This document shows positions 41,056 through 48,349 of a DNA stretch of 64,000 nt, in pieces. Where the stretch lies: NCBI GenBank assembly GCA_017473605.1, contig JAFUKM010000007.1, positions 1-64,000 on the forward strand, read 5' to 3'. Position 1 is the first letter of the stretch, and each line of letters begins with the position of its first letter. The notes below the pieces were generated by a model, which was not told the origin of the DNA, did no database searches, and saw only the letters and a program-made list of their open reading frames with translations. Position numbers and translations under genes: made by a program. The stretch is from Clostridia bacterium. GTDB lineage: Bacteria; Bacillota; Clostridia; Christensenellales; Borkfalkiaceae.

Positions 41056-41242
41056 TAAAATAGCGGAAGCAATCAAGCAAAGTGGTTTAACGCAAGCGTT
41101 AATTGCCGAAAAGATAGGCGTTCGTCAACAACAAATTTCAAGCTATATAAAAGGAAAAACGTTGCCTGCATTGGATACGCTTGCCAATCTTTGTAAAGTG
41201 TTGGAATTGGACGCAAACGATATTTTATGTTTATCTAAATAA
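41030..41242 (+). CDS. Small XRE-family regulator (first of a pair)
   Basis: 70 residues: EISNKIAEAIKQSGLTQALI, then AEKIGVRQQQISSYIKGKT is a full Cro/CI helix-turn-helix, and LANLCKVLELDANDIL the closing helix. AAGGAG 8 nt before ATG 41030 favours this start over the in-frame ATG at 41012, which would overlap that site. It begins about 55 nt downstream of three operator palindromes it may bind. Confidence 0.85.
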   Translation: MITLVEISNKIAEAIKQSGLTQALIAEKIGVRQQQISSYIKGKTLPALDTLANLCKVLELDANDILCLSK

Positions 41243-41255
41243 GGGAGATAAGCTT

Positions 41256-41450
41256 ATGAACTACGGAGATGCAATGAAACAACAACGGCTTGCGTGTGGT
41301 AAAAGCCTTTTGCAGGTAGAAAAAGACACGGGGATATCCAATCAAAACCTTTCCAGATGGGAAAGAAACGAAGTATTGCCGAATATTCACGCTTGCGTAA
41401 AGCTGGCGCAATATTATAAAATAACCATAGAAGAATTGATAGGGATATAA
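41256..41450 (+). CDS. Small XRE-family regulator (second of a pair)
   Basis: 64 residues: MKQQRLACGKSLLQVEKDTG, then ISNQNLSRWERNEVLPNI is a helix-turn-helix, ending CVKLAQYYKITIEELIGI. GGGAG at 41243-41248 precedes ATG 41256, 13 nt after the first XRE gene. The two share the fold but little sequence, so they may bind different operators or form a heteromeric switch. Confidence 0.82.
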   Translation: MNYGDAMKQQRLACGKSLLQVEKDTGISNQNLSRWERNEVLPNIHACVKLAQYYKITIEELIGI

Positions 41451-41465
41451 TAGACTATGTTTTAT

Positions 41466-41622
41466 CGTTTTTCGCCCCTTGGGCGATTGCGCGGTAATAC
41501 CGCGTAGGCGCAACCTACGGTTGCTTATTATGGGGCTATACTTTCGCCTTTCGGCGACGACTGCCGTCGAGGCGTAAGGGCGTTGCCCTTACAACCCACA
41601 AGGAACTGTGTTCCTTGACCTG
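41466..41622 (-). repeat. Mosaic multi-hairpin repeat (family 2), copy d, inverted
   Basis: Read on the minus strand it has the same module order: AAGGAA-CACAG-TTCCTT; GTAAGGGC-AAC-GCCCTTAC; GACGGCAGTCGTCGCCGAAAG; CAACC-GTA-GGTTG; CGCGGTA-TTA-CCGCG; CGCCC-AAG-GGGCG. It lies between the XRE pair and the cysteine desulfurase promoter. Confidence 0.78.
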
Positions 41623-41656
41623 AAACGGTTATTTTTCGCAAGAAAAATATTTTGGG

Positions 41657-41685
41657 TTGACAATCGGGAAAGAAAGTCGTATAAT
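41657..41685 (+). promoter_or_regulatory. Leaderless promoter of the cysteine desulfurase gene
   Basis: TTGACA (41657-41662), 17 nt, TATAAT (41680-41685), then ACAGCT and ATG at 41692. A perfect consensus with the start codon at the expected transcription start. Confidence 0.85.
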
Positions 41686-41691
41686 ACAGCT

Positions 41692-42834
41692 ATGGAAGAA
41701 AGAATTTATTTTGATTACGCGGCAACAACGCCGCTCGATAAACGGGTGTTGGATAAAATGACGCCCTATTTGACCGATTGCTTCGGCAACGCCGATTCTC
41801 CGCACGCTTACGGGCGGAAAGCAATGGGCGCGGTGGACGAAGCGCGCAGTATCGTGGCAAGGCTTATCCATGCAAACGAAAACGAGATTTATTTCACTTC
41901 GGGCGGTACGGAAGCGGATAATTGGGCGCTGATTGGCGGCGCGCGCGCAAAACGCAAGGAAGGCAGGGACGAAATCGTCCTTTCGGCTATCGAACACCAC
42001 GCCGTGTTGTCTGCGGCGGAACGCTTGGAAAAGGAAGGCTTCGCCGTGCGCTATTTGCCTGTAAACGCAGGGGGTATGGTCGAGATTGGCGAGATAGAAA
42101 AAGCCGTTTCCGATAAAACGGCAATCGTTGCGCTGATGGCGGCAAATAACGAAACGGGCGTGCTGCAACCGATAGCATACGCGGAAAAAATCGCGCATAA
42201 ACACGGCGCGCTGTTCTTTACCGACGCCGTACAGTACGCGCCGTATAAGAAAATAGACGTGAAAGAAATGAACGCGGATATGCTCGCTTTTTCGGGACAT
42301 AAATTTTACGGACCGAAAGGGGTAGGCGTGCTGTATATCAAAAACGGCGTTAAGGTGGAAAAACTCATCGGCGGCGGAGAACAGGAACGCGGCTTACGCG
42401 GCGGTACGCTTAACGTGGCGGCAATCGTCGGGCTTGCCAAGGCGTACGAACTCGCTTGTCTTGAAATGGACGAAAACGGTAAAAAACTGTCGGCGTTGGC
42501 TTCTTCGTTTATCGACAAACTCGCCTCCGTCGGGGGGATAACGCGCAACGGCGCGGGGGATAATGCGTTACCGTCGGTGGTAAACGTGCGTATTCAAGGC
42601 GTGGAAAATACAACGTTTTTGTTCAATATGGATTTGCAGGGTGTGTGTTTGGCGGCAGGGAGCGCTTGCGCCAGCGCGTCGGTAAAGCCCAGCCACGTGT
42701 TGACGGCGATGGGATTGGACGAAAAACGGGCGAAAGAGAGCGTGCGTTTCAGCTTTGGGAAATATACCACGGAAGAAGAAATAGAGCGCGGCGCGGCTTG
42801 CGCAAAGAAGATTATCAACAAACTCCGCGGATAA
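41692..42834 (+). CDS. Cysteine desulfurase (NifS/IscS family)
   Basis: 380 residues, PLP enzyme that takes sulfur from cysteine for Fe-S clusters or tRNA thiolation. YFDYAATTPLDKRVL at the start, ENEIYFTSGGTEADN, EHHAVLSAAE, the PLP lysine Lys204 in FSGHKFYGPKG, and the active Cys326 in GSACASASVKPSHVL. Start at ATG 41692; an upstream in-frame start is excluded because the promoter lies within it. No Shine-Dalgarno, so leaderless. No iscU follows; a ferredoxin gene comes next with its own promoter. Confidence 0.93.
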   Translation: MEERIYFDYAATTPLDKRVLDKMTPYLTDCFGNADSPHAYGRKAMGAVDEARSIVARLIHANENEIYFTSGGTEADNWALIGGARAKRKEGRDEIVLSAIEHHAVLSAAERLEKEGFAVRYLPVNAGGMVEIGEIEKAVSDKTAIVALMAANNETGVLQPIAYAEKIAHKHGALFFTDAVQYAPYKKIDVKEMNADMLAFSGHKFYGPKGVGVLYIKNGVKVEKLIGGGEQERGLRGGTLNVAAIVGLAKAYELACLEMDENGKKLSALASSFIDKLASVGGITRNGAGDNALPSVVNVRIQGVENTTFLFNMDLQGVCLAAGSACASASVKPSHVLTAMGLDEKRAKESVRFSFGKYTTEEEIERGAACAKKIINKLRG

Positions 42835-42883
42835 GATTGGCAAAAAAATCAAGAAAAAAACGGAAAAATATCCCCGTGAATTG

Positions 42884-42912
42884 TTTACTAATCGCGCGGA
42901 ATATGTTATAAT
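42884..42912 (+). promoter_or_regulatory. Promoter of the ferredoxin gene
   Basis: TTTACT (42884-42889), 17 nt, TATAAT (42907-42912). Confidence 0.8.
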
Positions 42913-42942
42913 ACAAATAGGATAAAAATCGGAGGTAAAATT

Positions 42943-43113
42943 ATGGCACACGTTATTACGGACGAATGCTTGGCTTGCGGCGCTTGCGAAGATACCTGCC
43001 CTGTTGGAGCGATTTCTTTGGGCGATAAGGGTATTTACGTAATCAATGACGAATGCGTTGATTGCGGAGCTTGCGAAGACGGATGCCCCGTTGGCGCAAT
43101 CAAAGCGGAATAA
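42943..43113 (+). CDS. 2[4Fe-4S] ferredoxin
   Basis: A 56-residue ferredoxin with two CxxCxxCxxxC motifs: Cys9, 12, 15, 19 and Cys38, 41, 44, 48. This is the clostridial type, a low-potential electron carrier for pyruvate oxidation and hydrogenase reactions. GGAGG 8 nt before ATG 42943. Own promoter and terminator. The internal symmetry (DEC-x2-CGACED repeated) shows the ancestral duplication. Confidence 0.96.
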   Translation: MAHVITDECLACGACEDTCPVGAISLGDKGIYVINDECVDCGACEDGCPVGAIKAE

Positions 43114-43130
43114 TCCCGATTGTAAAAGAG

Positions 43131-43160
43131 AAAAACGCCGACTTTTGTCGGCGTTTTTTC
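43131..43160 (+). terminator. Terminator of the ferredoxin gene
   Basis: AAAAACGCCGAC, loop TTTT, GTCGGCGTTTTTT. Confidence 0.92.
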
Positions 43161-43166
43161 ATGCCG

Positions 43167-43197
43167 AAAAGCCCCGAACGGCAAAACCGTTCGGGGC
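43167..43197 (-). terminator. Terminator of the small gene at 43205
   Basis: Minus strand GCCCCGAACGG, loop TTTTG, CCGTTCGGGGC, then TTTT. Confidence 0.85.
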
Positions 43198-43204
43198 GGC
43201 GCGA

Positions 43205-43408
43205 TTATTCGCCCGTTACGTCCGCGATTTCCGCAAACGTTTCAGGGCAGTCGCACACGGTTTTTACTCGGTTGAGATAATTGCGAGCCCAATTTGCAAG
43301 GCTCGTCGATTTTTTAATCAAACCGAGCGCCAGCTTTTCGATAAGCCCCACGAAAAAGGGTACGACGTAGCCGACAAGACGCAACAACTTTAACAATTTG
43401 GCTTTCAT
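43205..43408 (-). CDS. Small amphipathic or membrane-associated protein, unknown
   Basis: 67 residues. A Lys/Leu-rich start (KAKLLKLLRLVGYVVPFFVG) forms one hydrophobic helix; the rest is a charged helix ending CDCPETFAEIADVTGE with two cysteines. GGAG 9 nt before ATG 43408. Promoter at 43514-43541 leaves a leader of about 95 nt. No family recognised. Confidence 0.6.
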   Translation of the reverse strand: MKAKLLKLLRLVGYVVPFFVGLIEKLALGLIKKSTSLANWARNYLNRVKTVCDCPETFAEIADVTGE

Positions 43409-43513
43409 AAACAAAATCTCCTTTCCGAAAATAGTTTTTTGCCGAAAAAGCGTTTGCGTCGCGGTGGAAGAGAAACGTGGAGAGACGCCCGTTTCGCCGT
43501 CCGTTGCGCTGGT

Positions 43514-43541
43514 ATTATAGCATAGAAAAATCGCTTGTCAA
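43514..43541 (-). promoter_or_regulatory. Promoter of the gene at 43205-43408
   Basis: Minus strand TTGACA (43541-43536), 16 nt, TATAAT (43519-43514). Confidence 0.8.
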
Positions 43542-43613
43542 TCCCACACTTTCACTTTTTTTATAAAAAAGTTGAAAAAATTTCGTTACGGGGAATCGAA
43601 ACGGAAAAGAAAC

Positions 43614-43642
43614 TTGACTTTTCTCCGTCAATGCGGTATAAT
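43614..43642 (+). promoter_or_regulatory. Promoter of ruvC-ruvA-ruvB-queA
   Basis: TTGACT (43614-43619), 17 nt, TATAAT (43637-43642). GGAG lies 5-6 nt before the ruvC start. Confidence 0.85.
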
Positions 43643-43662
43643 GATAGATAACGGAGAACAGT

Positions 43663-44295
43663 ATGATTATTTTGGGTATCGACCCGGGGCTGGCAACGCT
43701 CGGATACGGGGTAATTGAAAAGGACGAACGCGGAAACACGCGCGCGATAGATTGCGGCGTGGTAACGACGCCCAAAGAAGAAGGCTTGCCCGTGCGTTTG
43801 GCGCAGCTCGAAGAAGGGTTGCAGCGTATTTTGGAAAAATACAACCCCGACGAGATAGCGATGGAAGAGCTGTTCTTTTCCAAGAACATCACGACGGGTA
43901 TCGCGGTAGCCCACGCAAGGGGCGTGGCGCTCCTTACCTGCGTAAAGCGTTGCGGAAAGCTGTACGAATACACGCCTATGCAAATCAAACAGGCGATAAC
44001 GGGCTACGGCAACGCGGATAAAAAGCAAATGCAATCGGTGGTGGCGTCGCTGTTGAAATTGAAAAAAATTCCCAAACCCGACGACGCGGCGGACGCGCTG
44101 GGCGTGGCGCTGTGTCACGCGTTTACCAACCGTTTCGGCGAACTGTTCGCCGTGGGGAATATGACGAGAACGAAAGGCAAGAATACGAGCGGCGATATGG
44201 GCGCGCAGCTGATAGCGGAAGCAGAACGCCGTAGAGCGGCGAAAATCGCGCAAGCGCGCGCAAAACAAGCGGAGAAGAAGGGAGAAGAACAATGA
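43663..44295 (+). CDS. ruvC: Crossover junction endodeoxyribonuclease RuvC
   Basis: 210 residues. It cuts Holliday junctions as a dimer. Catalytic acidic residues: Asp7 in GIDPGLATLGYG, the Glu pair in AMEELFF, and Asp residues in KPDDAADALGVALCH. It is longer than the usual 170 residues because of a basic Ala/Arg/Lys-rich C-terminal tail. It overlaps ruvA by 4 nt. Confidence 0.96.
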   Translation: MIILGIDPGLATLGYGVIEKDERGNTRAIDCGVVTTPKEEGLPVRLAQLEEGLQRILEKYNPDEIAMEELFFSKNITTGIAVAHARGVALLTCVKRCGKLYEYTPMQIKQAITGYGNADKKQMQSVVASLLKLKKIPKPDDAADALGVALCHAFTNRFGELFAVGNMTRTKGKNTSGDMGAQLIAEAERRRAAKIAQARAKQAEKKGEEQ

Positions 44296-44903
44296 TAGCG
44301 TATTTAAGGGGCAGAGTTTTGGCGGTAACGGCGGAAACGGCGATAGTGGACGTCAACGGAATCGGTTACGAAATTTACTGTTCGGGCGGTGCGTTTCGGA
44401 AAATCACGGTAGGCGAAATTGCGGAACTGTACACGTATTTGCAGGTAAAAGAAGACGGCGTTACGCTGTTCGGCTTTGAAAGTCCGAGAGAAAAGGAGCT
44501 GTTTTTGAAAGTAACTTCCGTTTCGGGCGTAGGTCCGAAATTGGGTATATCGGTTTTGACGGGCATGAGCGCGGACGAACTGACGACGGCGATAGCGACG
44601 GCGGACGTAAAACGGCTTTCGGCGGCGAAAGGTATGGGCAAAAAGACGGCGGAGAAAATCGTACTCGAATTACACGGCAAAATTTCGGCGGCGGAAGTAA
44701 TGAGCGCGTCCGAAGACGCGTTCACGGCGAAACTGCACGCGGCGGCAATGCCTGTCAATGCGCAGGACGAAGAAGCGGTGTCGGCGCTGATGGGCTTGGG
44801 CTTTACGAAAAACGAGAGCGTTCAAGCGGTGCAACGCGCAAGGGAAAGCGGCGCGAAAAATACCGAAGAAATTATCAGAAAAGCGTTGCAATCAAGCTTT
44901 TAA
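44292..44903 (+). CDS. ruvA: Holliday junction branch migration protein RuvA
   Basis: 203 residues. It holds the junction in a tetramer and loads RuvB. N-terminal OB domain (MIAYLRGRVLAV), helix-hairpin-helix motifs (SGVGPKLGISVL and AKGMGKKTAEKIVLEL) and the C-terminal RuvB-binding domain (EAVSALMGLGFTKNESVQAV). ATGA overlap with ruvC. Confidence 0.97.
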   Translation: MIAYLRGRVLAVTAETAIVDVNGIGYEIYCSGGAFRKITVGEIAELYTYLQVKEDGVTLFGFESPREKELFLKVTSVSGVGPKLGISVLTGMSADELTTAIATADVKRLSAAKGMGKKTAEKIVLELHGKISAAEVMSASEDAFTAKLHAAAMPVNAQDEEAVSALMGLGFTKNESVQAVQRARESGAKNTEEIIRKALQSSF

Positions 44904-44915
44904 CGGTGGAAGAAA

Positions 44916-45971
44916 ATGTTTGAAAACGAAGATTTTATCGACGAAAATTTAACGGTAGCGTCCAAGACGGAATACGACTATGAAGAAAACGTACTCCGTC
45001 CCAAAACGATGTCCGATTACGTCGGTCAGCAAAAGGTAAAGGAAAATTTAAGCGTATACATTGCGGCGGCGAAATCGCGGGGGGAAGCGCTCGACCACGT
45101 GCTTTTGTACGGTCCGCCGGGGCTTGGCAAAACCACGCTTTCGCATATTATCGCAAGCGAGATGGGCGCGTCGATTAAGATGACGAGCGGTCCTGCGATA
45201 GAACGTAGCGGCGATTTGGCGGCGATACTTACAAACTTAAACGAAGGGGACGTGCTGTTTATCGACGAAATCCACCGCTTACACCGTTCGGTAGAAGAAA
45301 TGCTGTATTCGGCGATGGAAGATTACGCGCTGGATATCATTGTGGGCAAAGGACCGTCCGCGCGGAATATCCGTTTCACGTTGAACAAATTTACGCTTGT
45401 GGGTGCTACGACGAAAATCGGTATGCTTGCGCCGCCTTTGCGCGATAGATTCGGGATTATCAACCGTTTGGAAATGTATAGCCCCGAAGAATTGCAGGAC
45501 ATTGTTACGCGTTCGGCAAAGGCGCTCGATATTGCGATTGATAAAGCGGGCGCGGCGGAAATCGCGCGGCGTAGCCGCGGCACGCCCCGTATTGCCAATC
45601 GGCTGTTGAAACGGGTACGCGATTTCTCGGCGGTAAAGGGCAGCGCGGAGATTACGGCGGAAGACGCCGATTTCGCGCTTTCGAGATTGGAAATAGACAA
45701 ACTCGGTTTAGACCAAACGGACAGAAACCTGCTTTCGGCGCTGATAGAAAAATTCAACGGCGGTCCTGCGGGCTTGGAAACGCTTGCGGCAACGACGGGG
45801 GAAGACGCCAATACGATAGAAGACGTATACGAGCCGTATTTGTTGCAGCTTGGGTTCATCGCGCGTACGGCAAGGGGTAGAATTTGTTTAAAAGACGGCT
45901 ATAAACATATGGGTATAGAGCCGAGTTTAAAAGCCAGACGACAGCTTTCGATATTCGAAGACGAGGAGTAA
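44916..45971 (+). CDS. ruvB: Holliday junction branch migration ATPase RuvB
   Basis: 351 residues, AAA+ motor. Walker [10 protein letters not shown] (about 66-74), Walker [10 protein letters not shown], sensor 1 GATTKIGML, arginine finger region LRDRFGI, and the C-terminal winged helix ([11 protein letters not shown]). It follows ruvA by 12 nt. Confidence 0.98.
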   Translation: MFENEDFIDENLTVASKTEYDYEENVLRPKTMSDYVGQQKVKENLSVYIAAAKSRGEALDHVLLYGPPGLGKTTLSHIIASEMGASIKMTSGPAIERSGDLAAILTNLNEGDVLFIDEIHRLHRSVEEMLYSAMEDYALDIIVGKGPSARNIRFTLNKFTLVGATTKIGMLAPPLRDRFGIINRLEMYSPEELQDIVTRSAKALDIAIDKAGAAEIARRSRGTPRIANRLLKRVRDFSAVKGSAEITAEDADFALSRLEIDKLGLDQTDRNLLSALIEKFNGGPAGLETLAATTGEDANTIEDVYEPYLLQLGFIARTARGRICLKDGYKHMGIEPSLKARRQLSIFEDEE

Positions 45972-45972
45972 C

Positions 45973-47007
45973 GTGGAGAAAGTACAGTATACAAAACGGG
46001 ATTTTTATTACGATTTACCTCAGGAACGTATCGCGCAAACGCCTGCCGAGCCGAGGGATTCTTCGCGGCTTTTGGTGTATAACCGCGCGGATAAAAGCAT
46101 TACGGATAAGGTCTTTTCGGATATTGCGGACTATTTGCAAAAGGGCGACTTGCTCGTCGTGAACAATACGAAGGTAATCCCCGCGCGTATGTACGCGAAA
46201 ACGGCGCACGGCGGCGCGGTGGAGATATTGCTTTTGAAACGCCGCGATTTGAAAGTTTGGGAAGTGCTTATGCGCCCCGGCAAGAAAGGTAAAATCGGCG
46301 TGAAAATGACAATCTCGGACGAGCTTTCTTTCACGGTAAAAGATATCACGGAAACGGGGGAACGGATTGTCGAGTTTGAATACGACGGCGCGTTTGAAGA
46401 CGTGCTCTCGCGCGTGGGCACGATGCCCCTGCCCCCGTATATCAAGGAGAAGCTGGAAAATCAAGAACGGTATAACACGGTATACAGCAAGATAAACGGT
46501 AGTGCGGCAGCGCCGACGGCAGGCTTGCATTTTACGGACGGATTGTTGAAAAAATTGCAAGAAAAAGGCGTGGAAAGGGCGGAAGTTCTTTTACACGTGG
46601 GATTGGGTACGTTCCGACCTGTCAGCGAAGAGATTATCACCGACCATAAAATGCACTCGGAATATTACGAGATAAGCGAAGAAGCGGCGGAGAAAATCAA
46701 TCGCGCCAAGCGTGAAGGGCGGCGGGTAATTGCGGTAGGCACAACGTCGGTAAGAACGCTGGAAAGCGTAGCGGACGAAAACGGTTTCGTGCGCCCGTGC
46801 AGCGGAAATACGGAGATATTTTTATATCCGCCGTATAAGATGAAATGCGTGGACGCGCTGATTACCAATTTCCATTTGCCCGAAAGTACGCTGATTATGC
46901 TTGTGGCGTGTTTGACGGGCAGGGAAGAAATCTTGTCCGTGTACGACTACGCCGTGAAAAAAGAGTACCGCTTTTTTAGCTTTGGGGATAGTATGTTTAT
47001 TTGTTGA
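45973..47007 (+). CDS. queA: S-adenosylmethionine:tRNA ribosyltransferase-isomerase
   Basis: 344 residues. It transfers ribose from SAM to preQ1-tRNA to form epoxyqueuosine. FYYDLPQERIAQTPAEPRDS, GDLLVVNNTKVIPARM, TMPLPPYIK, GTSVRTLES and NFHLPESTLIMLVA motifs. The start is GTG 45973, with GAGGAG 5 nt before; it begins 1 nt after the ruvB stop. The final queuosine step is encoded by queH at 53154. Confidence 0.96.
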   Translation: MEKVQYTKRDFYYDLPQERIAQTPAEPRDSSRLLVYNRADKSITDKVFSDIADYLQKGDLLVVNNTKVIPARMYAKTAHGGAVEILLLKRRDLKVWEVLMRPGKKGKIGVKMTISDELSFTVKDITETGERIVEFEYDGAFEDVLSRVGTMPLPPYIKEKLENQERYNTVYSKINGSAAAPTAGLHFTDGLLKKLQEKGVERAEVLLHVGLGTFRPVSEEIITDHKMHSEYYEISEEAAEKINRAKREGRRVIAVGTTSVRTLESVADENGFVRPCSGNTEIFLYPPYKMKCVDALITNFHLPESTLIMLVACLTGREEILSVYDYAVKKEYRFFSFGDSMFIC

Positions 47008-47009
47008 TA

Positions 47010-47254
47010 AGGGTTAAGGGACGAGCTACCCGTAAAAAGGCATTGGTAATGCCTTTTAGGGGCGAGATGAGAGTGGACATATGTTCTCCGCGCGATGACC
47101 GAGCGCAATGATTTCATTGCATTGCGCGAGAAGGTGTCCCTTATGGTGTGCAGGGGCAAAGCCCCTTGCGAAGAGATATCCCAAGATAAGCAACCGTTAG
47201 GTTGCACCTTGTGGCAAAGCCACAACAACGCCGTAAGGCGAAAAATAGTTGTCC
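47010..47254 (+). repeat. Mosaic multi-hairpin repeat (family 2), copy e, with nested hairpins
   Basis: AAGGGAC ... GTCCCTT encloses about 120 nt holding AAAAGGCATT-GG-AATGCCTTTT and GCGCAATG-ATTT-CATTGC/GCGC hairpins; then GCAGGGGC-AAA-GCCCCTTGC; GCAACC-GTTA-GGTTGC; TGTGGC-AAA-GCCACA; AACGCC-GTAA-GGCG. GTGGACA (47073 region) also pairs with TGTCCAC (47249-47255 region). Longest of the five copies. Confidence 0.75.
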
Positions 47255-47270
47255 ACATAAAGGGGAAAAT

Positions 47271-47639
47271 ATGAACAACGTACATTTCAATCAATCGGAA
47301 CAGGACTATTTGGAAAGTTTGTTAATGCTGTCGAAAAGCGGTGACGTCGTGCACCGTATCGACGTGGCAAAGCGTATGAACGTATCGGGCGCGGCGGTCA
47401 ATAAAGCGATGAAATTGCTTTGCGAAAAGGGGTACGTGTACGAAGACGGCAAGCATTTATATTTGACGGAAACGGGCAAAGCGTACGCCGAAAGTGTGTA
47501 CGAAAAGCATTGCATTATCCGAAACTTTTTGCAAAAGCTCGGCGTGTCGGCGGCGAACGCCGAAGAAGACGCTTGCCGTATGGAACATCTTGTTTCGGAA
47601 GAAACGTTTGAAAAAATGAAAGCGTTTTTGGAAAAATAA
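47271..47639 (+). CDS. DtxR/MntR-family metal-dependent regulator
   Basis: 122 residues. The N-terminal winged helix is QDYLESLLMLSKSGDVVHRI, then VAKRMNVSGAAVNKAMKLLC; the dimerisation domain follows (YEKHCIIRNFLQKLGVSAAN, EEDACRMEHLVSEETFEKM) with the metal-binding Cys/Glu/His pattern. There is no SH3 domain. AAAGGGG before ATG 47271; earlier starts lie in the repeat. It sits directly upstream of the feo operon, whose promoter is flanked by CTTAACC-N2-GGTTAAG boxes, so it is the probable iron-dependent repressor. Confidence 0.88.
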   Translation: MNNVHFNQSEQDYLESLLMLSKSGDVVHRIDVAKRMNVSGAAVNKAMKLLCEKGYVYEDGKHLYLTETGKAYAESVYEKHCIIRNFLQKLGVSAANAEEDACRMEHLVSEETFEKMKAFLEK

Positions 47640-47654
47640 TCGCCAAATAAAATC

Positions 47655-47683
47655 AAAAAGCGGGGTTTTTGCCCCGCTTTTTA
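47655..47683 (+). terminator. Terminator of the DtxR-type gene
   Basis: AAAAGCGGGG, loop TTTTTG, CCCCGCTTTTT. Confidence 0.88.
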
Positions 47684-47732
47684 TATATTGTACGCGCGCG
47701 AGAAAAATTTTGACAAAAAAAGTAAAAAATTT

Positions 47733-47844
47733 CTTAACCACGGTTCATTTTTGCTTGACAAGGTCATATATTAGTGATATAATACGCTTGAAAAGAAAAG
47801 CGAGAGCTGTTTTTATTTTGGCTTAAAACTTAACCAAGGTTAAG
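47733..47844 (+). promoter_or_regulatory. feo promoter with two metalloregulator boxes
   Basis: TTGACA (47755-47760), 17 nt, TATAAT (47778-47783). Box 1 CTTAACCACGGTTCAT (47733-47748) lies just before the -35; box 2 CTTAACCAAGGTTAAG (47829-47844), a near-perfect palindrome, lies in the leader just before the ribosome binding site. Confidence 0.78.
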
Positions 47845-47857
47845 AAAGGAGTATGTT

Positions 47858-48070
47858 ATGCCCATTAAACTTGCGCCGATAGGCGTATCGTTAGTAATTA
47901 AAAGGGTGTCGGCGGATGAAAAAGTCAAAAGACATTTAGAAGATTTAGGCTTATACGTAGGACAGCAGGTAGAACTGCTTTCTTCGCAAGGCGGCGCGGT
48001 AATTTTGAAATTGAAAGAAGGAAGAATTGCGTTGGACGCCAAGATGGCAACGGGTATATTCGTTGCGTAA
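47858..48070 (+). CDS. feoA: FeoA ferrous iron transport accessory protein (first copy)
   Basis: 70 residues, SH3-like fold: LAPIGVSLVIKRVSADEKVK, then RHLEDLGLYVGQQVELLSSQ is the FeoA pattern. FeoA is thought to bind and modulate the FeoB G domain. AAAGGAG precedes ATG 47858. It differs from the second FeoA in the C-terminal half, a division of labour that is not understood. Confidence 0.93.
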   Translation: MPIKLAPIGVSLVIKRVSADEKVKRHLEDLGLYVGQQVELLSSQGGAVILKLKEGRIALDAKMATGIFVA

Positions 48071-48091
48071 AAATAGAAAAGGAGAGAGGTT

Positions 48092-48322
48092 ATGAGTAAA
48101 CTTTTATCGGAACTTGCAGTTGGCGAAAGCGGAAAGATTGTCAAGGTAAACGGCGAAGGGAAAATCAGAAGAAGACTGTTTGATATGGGCGTAACGCCGG
48201 GTGCAGACGTCTTTTTCCGTAAGAAAGCGCCGCTTGGCGACCCCGTGGAAATCACGATTCGCGGGTACGAGTTGACGCTTCGTAAAGCGGAAGCTGCATG
48301 CGTAGAAATTGAATTGGATTGA
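48092..48322 (+). CDS. feoA: FeoA ferrous iron transport accessory protein (second copy)
   Basis: 76 residues, with KIVKVNGEGKIRRRLFDMGV, then TPGADVFFRKKAPLGDPVEI and LRKAEAACVEIE, a closer match to canonical FeoA than the first copy. AGGAG 8 nt before ATG 48092. Lies between feoA and feoB. Confidence 0.95.
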   Translation: MSKLLSELAVGESGKIVKVNGEGKIRRRLFDMGVTPGADVFFRKKAPLGDPVEITIRGYELTLRKAEAACVEIELD

Positions 48323-48349
48323 TAAAAAGAAATAAAAAAAGGAGAAAAA

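Noticed and set aside
41608..41691. Upstream start for the cysteine desulfurase
   Set aside because: It would place a perfect TTGACA-N17-TATAAT promoter inside the gene and adds residues foreign to the family.
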